Of a DNA stretch of 55,869 bases, positions 1 through 7,418 are shown piece after piece. How positions within the stretch are numbered: the stretch's first letter is position 1; the number at the start of each line of letters is the position of its first letter. Origin of the DNA: Candidatus Woesearchaeota archaeon. Its GTDB lineage: Archaea > Nanobdellota > Nanobdellia > Woesearchaeales > SM23-78. The translations under genes and the position numbers were made by a program. Below the pieces are notes generated by a model. The model was not told the DNA's origin and made no database searches. It saw only the letters and a list, made by a program, of their open reading frames with translations. The stretch spans positions 1-55,869 of the forward strand of contig JAFGBP010000069.1 of assembly GCA_016933095.1 (NCBI GenBank), given 5' to 3'.

Positions 1-2
1 AC

Positions 3-455
3 CGGGATGGGGAAGTGCTGCCTGACGAGCCGATCCCTCAGCCTCCTGCGCCTGTCAACTGGGCTGCTGATCCAAACGCTCCTGTATCTTCAGCGGGCTA
101 TTCTGATTATTCTGATGAGCAGGTAAGCATTCCGAGGCTTGGCACGCAGCTTCAACCTGTGCCTGCGGCTTCAAGCCAGGCTCCTTCCATGAGCGCTCCT
201 GTAGAGGATGAATCGTTCACGCCTCCCGCGGCAAAGCCGGAGATTCCGAATCCGCGCTCAAAAATTGCAGTCCTTGCAAGGGATGCAAGAGCTCTTCTCT
301 CCCAGGGAAGAGTGCTTGATGCCGAAGAGGTTTACATGGAAGCGAGAAAGATATATTCTGACCTAAGGTCCAGGCACGCTGCTGACTTCTCGCTCTATCA
401 CGAGCTTAAGCAGTTGTATGACGAGATCCAGACCAGGCTTTCGAAGGCCAGCTGA
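3..455 (+). CDS. partial protein with C-terminal helical domain
   Basis: The reading frame is open to the left edge, so this is the C-terminal part of a longer protein. The visible part starts with a Pro/Ala-rich low-complexity stretch and ends with about 65 residues of predicted helices (key words ALLSQGR, AEEVYMEARKIY, LYHELKQLYDEI). The same C-terminal block ends the next gene (769-2190) and the 727-residue protein at 22123-24306, so it is a shared module. The function is unknown. The helical block resembles a TPR-like or four-helix interaction domain, by inference only. Confidence 0.7.
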   Translation, partial: RDGEVLPDEPIPQPPAPVNWAADPNAPVSSAGYSDYSDEQVSIPRLGTQLQPVPAASSQAPSMSAPVEDESFTPPAAKPEIPNPRSKIAVLARDARALLSQGRVLDAEEVYMEARKIYSDLRSRHAADFSLYHELKQLYDEIQTRLSKAS

Positions 456-538
456 TTGATGTTGTATTAACGCGGCATGCTCGCTGGGAGCCACTTGTTC
501 TTCAGCCTCCTTTTCAAGGGAGTGCGTTGAAAGTCTTC

Positions 539-690
539 AGTGCACGGCACTCACCGAATATTAGCAAGAATCATTTGCCGAGTCTAGTGTAATCTGGCGT
601 AATGGCCTGGTTTGCTTGAAGGAGTGCCAATGTGCAGCAGAGTATGGCTCTGCGCACAAGTAAGCTATGCTTACTCCGTGCACTTTTTCA
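539..690 (+). ncRNA. candidate structured RNA (multibranched fold)
   Basis: Positions 539-547 (AGTGCACGG) can pair with 676-684 (CCGTGCACT) in a perfect 9-bp stem. Enclosed are a hairpin at 632-656 (GTGC-GC-AGAG paired with CTCT-GC-GCAC, one bulged A, loop TATGG) and a hairpin at 660-674 (GTAAGC, loop TAT, GCTTAC). An alternative pairing joins 546-552 to 622-628. A T-run follows the closing stem directly. I could not match it to 5S, SRP, RNase P or tRNA. It could be an unknown small RNA or the structured 3' end of the upstream transcript. Only the base pairing is seen; expression is not known. Confidence 0.3.
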
Positions 691-713
691 ACTCACCCTT
701 TTCAAGGGAAAGG

Positions 714-721
714 TTTATATA
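714..721 (+). promoter_or_regulatory. TATA box for PGF-pre-PGF gene
   Basis: TTTATATA lies 48 nt before the chosen ATG at 769. A GGGG run at 758-761 may be the ribosome site. Confidence 0.6.
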
Positions 722-768
722 TAATCTTATTCAAGTGGGATGTTGGAAAAGGTTTTAGGGGTAAGTTG

Positions 769-2190
769 ATGAACAAGAGTAGGTTGCCGGCGTTATTTAT
801 TGTGTTATCTATCCTGTGCGTGTTCTCTCTGGCTTTACGGGTTGTTTCTGCAGATGAACAAGTCTTAGGGCAGGTTGAGAAGTTCTGGACCCACATCCCC
901 GCCGATACTCCTGAGACTTGGGAGATCTCGAATGACGTCATAGGATTCACAGCAATCGACTTTACATTGTCGATGGGGACTCCGAGCGTTCGAATATCAG
1001 TTGACGCGTTGAGCGAGGTTCCATCCCACCTTGCGCCTTCTGATTCAGAAGTCTACAAGGTCCTCAAAGTCTTGTCCTTAGAAGTGGATCCTGATAATCT
1101 TGAAGGCCTGGCAACTATCAAGTTCAAGGTTTCAAAAGACTGGATTAAGTCCAATGGGATTGATAAGAACACTGTCCACTTGAAGCGCTACAAGTCAGGA
1201 TCCTGGGCAATTCTTGATACGAAGCTAGTCTCAGAGGGCTTGTCGAGCGTGTTCTACGAGGCTAAGACTCCTGGTTTCAGCTACTTTGTGATTGCTGGTT
1301 TGAAAGAGGTTGACTCTTCTCCTGTCGTTGCGGCGGCTGATGAATTTGCCTGGCAGGACGCTGTTGCATCAGAGCCTGCGCCTGTTGTTGAGACTCGGGG
1401 TGAGGTTGAGAAACAGCCTCGGTTGTCGCCTCCTGCTCAGGCTGGTGCGCCTGCTGTCGAGCCTGAGTCAAAGCCTTTGCTCCAGCTCCCATTTCAGGTG
1501 AAGTTCGACTGGCTCATAGATTATACAAAGGGTTATACTAAGGATTATCCTCCTGCCGTGCCTTACGTCGCAGTCGGAGTGGTCTTGGGAATCTTGCTGA
1601 TCCTGATTTTGGTGCACGTCTTCCATCATCATTCCGTTCCTGTTCCTCCGATGCCTTCGGCTAGCATCATGGATGAGCCTCCTGCCCCGTCGCGGGAGAT
1701 GATGTCTTCTCCTGTTGTTGATGATCAAGGCTCGATCACTTTTGTCGGTGGAGCTCCTGACCCGTCACTCATGCCCTCGAAAGAGGAGTTGGAGGAAGTG
1801 CTTGGCCAACCAGCCGCTGTTGCTCCTGCTGGCTCTGAAGCCGTTGTGAAAGAGGAACTTCCTGCAGGACCTGGAGAAGGGATGGAGTCTGAGCAAGAAG
1901 TTGTCGAGGAAGAGCAAGAGCCTGCGGTCTTGGAAGCTGAAGAGGCTCAGACCGTCGACTTGGTGTCTGAGAAGCGGTACAACATAAATAATCCTGTGCT
2001 TGCTGACATCGCGAAGAGCGTGCGTCGCATGTTGGCCCAAGGCCGGGTGAGCGAGGCTAAGTCCAAGTTCCTGGAGGGGAAGAATGTTTACCAGGGCTTG
2101 AAGGCGCGCGGAGAGGCTACCATGGACTTGTACAATGCCTTGAAGAAGCTGCACGACGACATCCAGAGGAAGCTTAACGAGGCTTCTTGA
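769..2190 (+). CDS. PGF-pre-PGF domain membrane-anchored protein
   Basis: This 473-residue protein starts with a signal peptide (MNKSRLPALFIVL...). The frame is open further upstream, but the ATG at 769 gives a proper signal peptide behind a TATA box. Residues about 28-177 match the archaeal PGF-pre-PGF domain in pattern (FWTHIPADTPETW near the start, TPGFSYFVIAG near the end). A Pro-rich linker follows, then one strong membrane helix at about 263-290 ending in HHH, then an acidic Pro/Glu-rich region. The last 70 residues are the helical module shared with 3-455 and 22123-24306. The likely layout is an external PGF-pre-PGF domain and a cytoplasmic C-terminal module. The role is unknown; a link from the surface to the cytoplasm is inference. 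Confidence 0.8.
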   Translation: MNKSRLPALFIVLSILCVFSLALRVVSADEQVLGQVEKFWTHIPADTPETWEISNDVIGFTAIDFTLSMGTPSVRISVDALSEVPSHLAPSDSEVYKVLKVLSLEVDPDNLEGLATIKFKVSKDWIKSNGIDKNTVHLKRYKSGSWAILDTKLVSEGLSSVFYEAKTPGFSYFVIAGLKEVDSSPVVAAADEFAWQDAVASEPAPVVETRGEVEKQPRLSPPAQAGAPAVEPESKPLLQLPFQVKFDWLIDYTKGYTKDYPPAVPYVAVGVVLGILLILILVHVFHHHSVPVPPMPSASIMDEPPAPSREMMSSPVVDDQGSITFVGGAPDPSLMPSKEELEEVLGQPAAVAPAGSEAVVKEELPAGPGEGMESEQEVVEEEQEPAVLEAEEAQTVDLVSEKRYNINNPVLADIAKSVRRMLAQGRVSEAKSKFLEGKNVYQGLKARGEATMDLYNALKKLHDDIQRKLNEAS

Positions 2191-2215
2191 TCTTCTCTTA
2201 GAATTCTGTGCTTAT

Positions 2216-2575
2216 CTATCTATGATAAGGGTCTTCATCTAAGAAGTTCCGCGGGCACTTCTCGAACATGCAAGGGCCTTTAAGAAGCGTGCACTTGAAA
2301 GTCACGGTGTTGGTGCCTACCTCTTCCTTCTTGTTGGGACACCGCTCCCAGATCGCATTCTTCCACTCGAATATCGACGAGAACCTCTTGGTCTTGACTG
2401 CGCTCGCGATCTTCTCCTCGTCCTGGGCCTGCCTGCCTTCGAAGAGCTTGATGTCTTCCTGCAATCCCTTGATCTCCAATGATAGGTTGATTGATTGCTT
2501 GACAAGCTTCTTGAGCTCTTTCACTTCCTCGTATAAGTCTTCGTTCGATATCGGCACTGAAACGACCTCTTTCAT
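2216..2575 (-). CDS. small coiled-coil protein with four-cysteine tail
   Basis: This 119-residue protein has an N-terminal Glu/Lys-rich coiled coil (about residues 10-60) and a C-terminal part with four cysteines in the words ERCPNK, FKCTLLKGPC and FEKCPRNF. The cysteines could bind zinc or an iron-sulfur cluster. An AGGAGGA ribosome site sits directly before the ATG. A minus-strand TATA-like CTTTAAATAG lies at 2593-2602. The overlapping plus-strand frame looks like a shadow because it lacks domain-like sequence. I do not recognise the family. Confidence 0.6.
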   Translation of the reverse strand: MKEVVSVPISNEDLYEEVKELKKLVKQSINLSLEIKGLQEDIKLFEGRQAQDEEKIASAVKTKRFSSIFEWKNAIWERCPNKKEEVGTNTVTFKCTLLKGPCMFEKCPRNFLDEDPYHR

Positions 2576-2655
2576 TCCTCCTGAGGTGGCGGTCTATTTA
2601 AAGATTTTGAAAAGCGTGTTCCTTGTGAAATCATCTTGCTGTTTCTTTAGATCAC

Positions 2656-2702
2656 CCGGCGCTTGGTCGGATTTAGCTTTGGATGAAGCGCCGCTCTATG
2701 TA
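2656..2702 (-). repeat. dispersed CGGCGC hairpin element, copy 1
   Basis: Arms CGGCGCTT (2657-2664) and AAGCGCCG (2686-2693) form a perfect 8-bp stem. The flank CTCTATGT is also shared with copy 3. It lies in the divergent gap between the gene at 2575 (minus) and uL11 at 2817 (plus). Read on the minus strand it has the same orientation towards the 2575 gene as copies 2 and 3 have towards rrp4 and cbf5. Confidence 0.7.
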
Positions 2703-2782
2703 GGCTCTTATGTCTATGTTATGTGGCAGAAACTTATAGGACTGTCGTCCTGAACTTACGATGTGCTTCGCGCATAGTAAGC

Positions 2783-2790
2783 TTTATAAA
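2783..2790 (+). promoter_or_regulatory. TATA box for uL11
   Basis: TTTATAAA ends 27 nt before the uL11 ATG at 2817. No Shine-Dalgarno site is seen, so the mRNA is probably leaderless or nearly so. Confidence 0.7.
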
Positions 2791-2816
2791 CCCCCTGCGT
2801 TTTCGGGAAAGATACT

Positions 2817-3560
2817 ATGGCGAAAGACAGTGTTGAAGCATTGATCGAAGGAGGGAAAGCAACAGCTGCGCCTCCACTAGGCCCAGCCCTTGGTCCGAAG
2901 GGTGTCAATATAGGCCAGGTCATCGCTGAGATCAACAAGAAGACTGCTGACTTCAAGGGCATGCAGGTTCCTGTCAAGGTCATAATTGATTCTGATACTA
3001 AGGAGTTTGAGATTTCCATCGGGACTCCTCCAGCGGCTGCTCTCATCAAGAAGGAGGCGGGCCTGGACAAGGGAGCGGGCAACCCTCTTGACCACGTAGC
3101 GGACCTGAAGATCGAGCAGATCATGAAGATCGCCAAGATGAAGTCTGACGCGCTCAACGGCAAGGACTTGAAGAGCAAGGTCAAGGAGATCGTCGGAACC
3201 TGCAACTCCATGGGCGTAATGGTTGAGGAGATGCATGCCAGGGATGCCCTGAGGGCTATCGAGGCTGGCAAGTTCGACGAGAAGATCAAATCTGGAAAGA
3301 CTGAGCTGACTGCTGAGGAGATCAAGAAGATTGCTGAAGAGAAGAAGAGATTGCAGGAAGAGATCGCCAAGAAGCGCGATGAATATGTGGCTCGGGGTAA
3401 GGCCGTCATCAAGGAGATGGAAGGCAAGGAGCCCAAGCTTGTCAAGAAGAGGATGGAAGAGCTTGAGATTCCAGAGATTATTATCAAGGAGCTCTTGCCT
3501 GGCGCTGACGCCAAGGGCGGCGCTGGCGGTAAGCCTGCTGCTCCTGCTGCTAAGAAGTAA
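2817..3560 (+). CDS. rpl11: 50S ribosomal protein uL11, with C-terminal extension
   Basis: uL11 binds the GTPase centre of 23S rRNA and supports factor binding. The N-terminal domain has the family words ATAAPPLGPALGPKGVN and GTPPAAALIKKEAG, and the C-terminal RNA-binding domain runs to about residue 160. The protein is 247 residues long, against roughly 160 in most archaea. The extra ~85 residues are highly charged, probably a long helix, and end in a Gly/Ala/Pro/Lys tail. No uL1 or uL10 gene follows, unlike the common ribosomal cluster. The identity is secure; the role of the extension is not known. Confidence 0.96.
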   Translation: MAKDSVEALIEGGKATAAPPLGPALGPKGVNIGQVIAEINKKTADFKGMQVPVKVIIDSDTKEFEISIGTPPAAALIKKEAGLDKGAGNPLDHVADLKIEQIMKIAKMKSDALNGKDLKSKVKEIVGTCNSMGVMVEEMHARDALRAIEAGKFDEKIKSGKTELTAEEIKKIAEEKKRLQEEIAKKRDEYVARGKAVIKEMEGKEPKLVKKRMEELEIPEIIIKELLPGADAKGGAGGKPAAPAAKK

Positions 3561-3620
3561 ACTCTTTTTTGATATTTCTCATGTTAAAACGTAATTGTTT
3601 TTCAGCTCGTTTTTTTGGAT
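3561..3620 (+). terminator. U-rich terminator after uL11
   Basis: Several T-runs (CTTTTTT, GTTTTT, GTTTTTTT) follow the uL11 stop. Archaeal termination commonly uses such U-tracts without a strong hairpin. Confidence 0.45.
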
Positions 3621-3713
3621 TCTGCGCCGCGAAGTCCTTTTTTTCTTCCCAAAACTATATATATCGGGCTTAGTTTTCCTTCTGTTAACTTACCTATCAG
3701 AGGTGATAGATTA

Positions 3714-4505
3714 ATGGGATTGACATTCAGTTTTTCTGACCGTACCGGGGAGCCAGAGAAGATGCTAAGTTATTCTTATCGCGGCCACAACTGGAGATTC
3801 GTTGCTAAGGCAGTATTGATGTTGAGGGAGGCTTTGCTTGATCAGTTTGTCGATCCAAAGCTTTTGAGTGCCTTGAGAAGCGGTGCTGATAATTATGAGG
3901 AAGTGATGGCAGACCTTGATGAGGAATCCAAAGCCATCCTGGTATCCAGATGCGCTGGGGTTTTTGAATCTAAAGAAGAGACTGCTCGAGAGATTGAGAA
4001 GCTTGACATGATAAGATATCATGTGTTGGCGCCTGTGGGGAGCCGTTCTTTTGATGCGCACGCAGGGGACTGGGCCAGGACTAGGTATGGGTATGAGGTG
4101 TTTAGGACTGGGCTGGTGATAAATCCTGGTGGCTACATTCCAGAGTCCAAGATTGAATCCATTCTTTCCTTGGGCAAGGATGGTGTGTTGCGAGGAGAAG
4201 ACGTTCCCGCCTATAAGAGGGCTTCTGAGCTTAAGCTTAAATCAGGCGACGCCGTGTCTTTCGCTTGCTCTTTGGAGCGCTTGTCAAAGACTTATGGTGA
4301 GATGCCGCGTGTCGGATCCTCTTTACCTTCGGTTGCGGGTCTGGAAGTGGCTGATACGGTGTGGGATGGCGAGAAGAGGTTTAAGATAGTTTCTGATTGT
4401 AATTTTGGCATTACTTTGAGGAGCGACGAGGCTCATTATAGTTTCATTCAGGAATTCGCGAACTCTTTGGTGAACAGCATGTATCAGAAGTTTTCATCGA
4501 AATAA
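3714..4505 (+). CDS. conserved-looking hypothetical protein
   Basis: This 263-residue protein has no recognised domain, signal peptide or membrane helix. The ATG at 3714 is chosen because AGGTGAT at 3701-3707 lies 6 nt before it and a TATA-like ACTATATATAT sits near 3654-3664. An upstream extension of the frame would run through the promoter. The composition is that of a soluble globular protein. It stands alone between uL11 and the phosphohexomutase. Confidence 0.65.
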   Translation: MGLTFSFSDRTGEPEKMLSYSYRGHNWRFVAKAVLMLREALLDQFVDPKLLSALRSGADNYEEVMADLDEESKAILVSRCAGVFESKEETAREIEKLDMIRYHVLAPVGSRSFDAHAGDWARTRYGYEVFRTGLVINPGGYIPESKIESILSLGKDGVLRGEDVPAYKRASELKLKSGDAVSFACSLERLSKTYGEMPRVGSSLPSVAGLEVADTVWDGEKRFKIVSDCNFGITLRSDEAHYSFIQEFANSLVNSMYQKFSSK

Positions 4506-4614
4506 TCTTCGAATGAGACCACGCAGACTCTTTTATATTATCATCTCTTTTTCCTCTTCTTCCAGATCTTCAATTCTCCGTCCTCCTGTGATTTTCTCGG
4601 TTTAAATCCATAAA

Positions 4615-4624
4615 TTTTATATAT
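4615..4624 (+). promoter_or_regulatory. TATA box for phosphohexomutase
   Basis: TTTTATATAT ends 22 nt before the ATG at 4647, which fits a leaderless transcript. Confidence 0.65.
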
Positions 4625-4646
4625 CCTCTTCGTGCTTTTCGTTCTT

Positions 4647-5978
4647 ATGAAGCTGACGGCTTTCAAATCATACGATGTAAGGGGCGTGTATCCGACTGAC
4701 ATCAACGAGGAGCTTGCCGCGGCTGCTGCTAAGGCTTTTGTCTTCCACATGAGGGCGGGCAAGATAGTCATCGGCAGGGACGGACGGACGAGCAGCCCTT
4801 CGATACACGCTGCTGTCGTCGAGGCTATCATGGAGCTGGGTGTTGACGTCTTTGACATCGGGCTTTGCCCTTCTCCGCTGTTCAACTATGCAGTCGCCAC
4901 CAAGGGTTTTCCTGGCGGCATAATGATAACTGCTTCTCATAGTCCTCCTGAGTATAATGCTTTGAAGATGAACAAGGAGGGCATCCAGATCTGCAGTCCT
5001 GGAGAGCTTGACGATGTGAAGAAGCTCGTCATTGATCCTTCTCCTATCAAGCCTTTGGGTCAGGGCCGCGGGCGAAAGGTGATACTGGATGTGTTGAAGG
5101 ATTATGTTAAGGAGGTTGTCGAGCACTTCGAGAAGGTGAAGGGCTTGAGGGTGGTTGTCGACTTTGCTAACGGCATGGGCGCGATCACGGCGAGACCGGT
5201 CTTTGAGAAGCTCGGCCTTGACTTCGTCTTCTTGAACGAGGAGGTCAACTTCGTGAATCCTGACCACTTGGCTAATCCTCTTGAGGAGAAGAACCTTGTG
5301 CAGATACGTAAGGCCGTGGTGGAGGAGAAGGCTGACTGCGGCATCTTCTTTGACGGCGACGCTGACAGGGTGATATTCATTGATGAGAAGGGCAGGCCTA
5401 TCTATCCTGACATATTGACCGCTATAATAGCTCCTCACGAGCTACAAGGCCGGGCTGACAAGAGGGTGTATTATGATCTCAGGTTTTCCAAGGCCGTCCC
5501 TGACGTCATACGCGAGCATCGCGGTGACCCTGTGATGCTGCGCGTCGGCAACCCTTTCTACAAGGAGAAGCTTAAGAACGCGGGCGGCGTGTTTGCGGCC
5601 GAGCTCTCAGGCCACATGATGTTCCAGGACCACTATGCAATCGACGACGGGTTGTATGCTTCCTTGAAGATCTTGAAGGTGATTGTGTCTGAGTCCAAGA
5701 AGCTCTCTGTCTTGGCAGATGCCGTGAACAAGTACCATGCTTCTCCTGAGCTGAACTTCCACGTGAAGGATGCTGATGCCACTATGAAGAAAGTTAGGTC
5801 TAGCTTTAAAGGCGGTAAGGTCTTGGAGCTGGACGGCTTGACACTTGACTTTGGGGACTGGTGGTTTAACATCCGCAAGAGCATGACTGATCCTGTGGTT
5901 AGGCTCAGGATCGAGGCTGACACTGCCGAGACTTTGGCGGCGATGAGGAAGAAGATCGAGGGGATTATCGAGGAGTGA
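4647..5978 (+). CDS. phosphomannomutase/phosphoglucomutase family enzyme
   Basis: The enzyme moves phosphate between C6 and C1 of a hexose, feeding nucleotide-sugar synthesis. The 443-residue length is typical of the alpha-D-phosphohexomutase family. The active-site loop TASHSPPEYN carries the phosphoserine at about Ser97. The metal-binding loop DGDADRV has Asp236, Asp238 and Asp240. The sugar-binding loop reads ELSGH, a small change from the usual E-x-SGH. The ATG at 4647 is chosen over an upstream GTG because it fits the TATA spacing. It may supply sugar phosphates for the polysaccharide operon at 41635-54754. Which hexose or hexosamine it uses cannot be told from sequence. Confidence 0.93.
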   Translation: MKLTAFKSYDVRGVYPTDINEELAAAAAKAFVFHMRAGKIVIGRDGRTSSPSIHAAVVEAIMELGVDVFDIGLCPSPLFNYAVATKGFPGGIMITASHSPPEYNALKMNKEGIQICSPGELDDVKKLVIDPSPIKPLGQGRGRKVILDVLKDYVKEVVEHFEKVKGLRVVVDFANGMGAITARPVFEKLGLDFVFLNEEVNFVNPDHLANPLEEKNLVQIRKAVVEEKADCGIFFDGDADRVIFIDEKGRPIYPDILTAIIAPHELQGRADKRVYYDLRFSKAVPDVIREHRGDPVMLRVGNPFYKEKLKNAGGVFAAELSGHMMFQDHYAIDDGLYASLKILKVIVSESKKLSVLADAVNKYHASPELNFHVKDADATMKKVRSSFKGGKVLELDGLTLDFGDWWFNIRKSMTDPVVRLRIEADTAETLAAMRKKIEGIIEE

Positions 5979-6098
5979 TTGGGCTTCTTAGGGCTTTTAT
6001 CCTGTTCTGGCTTGTTTCTTTGCAGGCCGTACTCTTTGATTCGTATCCCTCCTTGTTTCTATTCATAGTAGAAACTAGTTCCTGTTAGCAATCGAAAT

Positions 6099-6106
6099 AT
6101 TTAAAT
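6099..6106 (+). promoter_or_regulatory. TATA box for MNT-HEPN module
   Basis: ATTTAAAT lies about 18 nt before the ATG at 6124 and 39 nt before a second in-frame ATG at 6145. Confidence 0.5.
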
Positions 6107-6112
6107 AGTAAC

Positions 6113-6138
6113 TATTAGTTAACATGTGTGAACTAATA
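6113..6138. promoter_or_regulatory. palindromic operator over MNT gene start
   Basis: Arms TATTAGTT (6113-6120) and AACTAATA (6131-6138) are perfect inverted repeats. Inner ACA/TGT bases also match, and the palindrome spans the ATG at 6124. The position between TATA and start suits autorepression by the winged-helix domain of the encoded protein. Confidence 0.6.
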
Positions 6139-6741
6139 ATTAACATGATTGTTTCAACCGAACTGGAAAGAGAACTCGTACTTAAGCTAGTCAAAGACTT
6201 CACCAAAGAATACAATTCAAGCAACATAGCAAAGGAAGTCGGAAAAACAAGAGTTGGAACATTCAAAGCATTAAAGGCACTAGAACAAAAGCAGTTAGTC
6301 ACAAGCAAAGTCCTGGGAAAAGCAAGGTTTTACAAATTTAACCTTGCGAGCCCCTTTGCAAGAAAATCAGTGGAACTGCTGTTGATGGATGAAGCCAACA
6401 AGCACCAAAGATGGATTGAAGAATTCAAAGAAATATTCGAAACCGTAAATGTTGCGATTTTATTTGGGTCAATCATAAATAGAAGGAACGCAAACGACAT
6501 TGATCTGATGCTAGTCTATCCGATTGATAGCAACGATAGGGTCAATTCATACGTGGCTGCAAAAAATGAGATGATGACAAAGAAGATACACTTGCTGAAG
6601 CAGACAAAAGAAGATTTGATGAAGAACCTCAAGAACAAAGACGCCGTTATTATTGATGTTATCAGAAACGGGATTGTATTGCATGGATGCGAGGAATTAG
6701 TGGAGCTGATGCGATGTGTCACAGGCCAAGAACAAGGTTGA
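6124..6741 (+). CDS. winged-helix MNT nucleotidyltransferase antitoxin
   Basis: The N-terminal ~75 residues form a winged helix (SSNIAKEVGKTRVGTFKALK is the likely recognition region). The rest is a minimal nucleotidyltransferase with LFGS (Gly115-Ser116) and the metal pair DID (Asp125, Asp127). Together with the HEPN gene that overlaps its end, it forms an MNT-HEPN toxin-antitoxin pair. In such pairs the MNT protein is known to adenylylate and silence the HEPN RNase. The DNA-binding domain probably lets it repress its own promoter through the palindrome at 6113-6138. The gene is richer in A and T than its neighbours, which fits transfer. The start may also be the ATG at 6145. Confidence 0.82.
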   Translation: MCELIINMIVSTELERELVLKLVKDFTKEYNSSNIAKEVGKTRVGTFKALKALEQKQLVTSKVLGKARFYKFNLASPFARKSVELLLMDEANKHQRWIEEFKEIFETVNVAILFGSIINRRNANDIDLMLVYPIDSNDRVNSYVAAKNEMMTKKIHLLKQTKEDLMKNLKNKDAVIIDVIRNGIVLHGCEELVELMRCVTGQEQG

Positions 6742-7228
6742 GTGGTGCCTCCGAAAAGCCAGAAAAGAGCTTGAAGGCTCTGCCAAGCACAGGGGGCTGG
6801 TGGAGACGAAACCTGATCTGGAAGAGGCAAAGAAACATATTGCGAAAGCAGAACACAACCTCAAAGCCGTTCTGTCCTTTGAGAAGGCTGGATTCTCCGA
6901 CTGGTCGGTAAGCGCGTCGTTCTACACGATATATCATTGTCTGCTGGCGGTTATCAGGAAGCATGGGTTCGAATCAAGGAACCAGGAATGCACTCTTGCG
7001 ATGATCGAACACTTGCTTGAGCAAGGGAAGGTCAGGATAAGCAAGGATGTTATCGAAGCAGTGAAGACTACTGATGCGGAGGAGAGGCACGAGATAAGCG
7101 CCATAACGCTAAGGGAAGACTATCAATACGGGACCGAGACGAGCATCCGGGATGGCAGGCTAGATGACCTCAGGGCCCTGTGCAGGAAAGCGATCGACGA
7201 GGCCAAAGAAGAGATCTATCGGGCGTGA
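6716..7228 (+). CDS. HEPN domain toxin
   Basis: This 170-residue all-helical protein shows the HEPN pattern SASFYTIYHCLLAVIRKHGFE. It starts with GTG inside the end of the MNT gene (26-bp overlap), so the two are translationally coupled. HEPN proteins in such pairs are usually RNases with an R-x4-6-H motif. I see RKHG and nearby charged residues but no clean canonical motif, so catalytic activity is uncertain. Tyr or Thr residues near YTIYH could be targets of the partner. Confidence 0.75.
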   Translation: MSQAKNKVEWCLRKARKELEGSAKHRGLVETKPDLEEAKKHIAKAEHNLKAVLSFEKAGFSDWSVSASFYTIYHCLLAVIRKHGFESRNQECTLAMIEHLLEQGKVRISKDVIEAVKTTDAEERHEISAITLREDYQYGTETSIRDGRLDDLRALCRKAIDEAKEEIYRA

Positions 7229-7314
7229 TGGCCAAAAACAATGGTTGGTGGAAATGGTTTTATTCTGCTTCCCAGATTTTTATATTAACTCAATAGTGAC
7301 AACAAAACCGAAAG

Positions 7315-7323
7315 CTTTATAAA
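7315..7323 (+). promoter_or_regulatory. TATA box for Tat-type lipoprotein gene
   Basis: CTTTATAAA lies about 95 nt before the ATG at 7419. A GAGGTG ribosome site sits at 7400-7405. Confidence 0.5.
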
Positions 7324-7418
7324 CTAGTGAAACAACAATAGCCCTAGAAACGGCCCAGAAAAACAAAGGTCTAAAAAAGAAACTAACATTCCAAGAACAA
7401 CCGAGGTGCAAAAACAAA

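Larger units (their letters stand above)
456..768. other. gene-free stretch with candidate structured RNA and promoter
   Basis: No convincing ORF lies here. The region holds nested inverted repeats between 539 and 684 (listed separately), a short T-run at 684-688, and the TATA box of the next gene at 714-721. The 11-base string CTTTTCAAGGG occurs twice, near 510-520 and 699-709. Confidence 0.5.

Noticed and set aside
539..684. 5S rRNA, because of a 9-bp closing stem and ~146-nt span
   Set aside because: The typical 5S loops and length are missing and the internal hairpins do not fit.
2268..2753. Plus-strand 161-residue frame
   Set aside because: It overlaps the four-Cys minus-strand gene, runs through the hairpin element and promoter of uL11, and has a shadow-like Ser/Leu composition.
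6964..6990. GGTTCGAATC string resembling a T-loop
   Set aside because: It lies inside the HEPN gene and no cloverleaf can be made around it.
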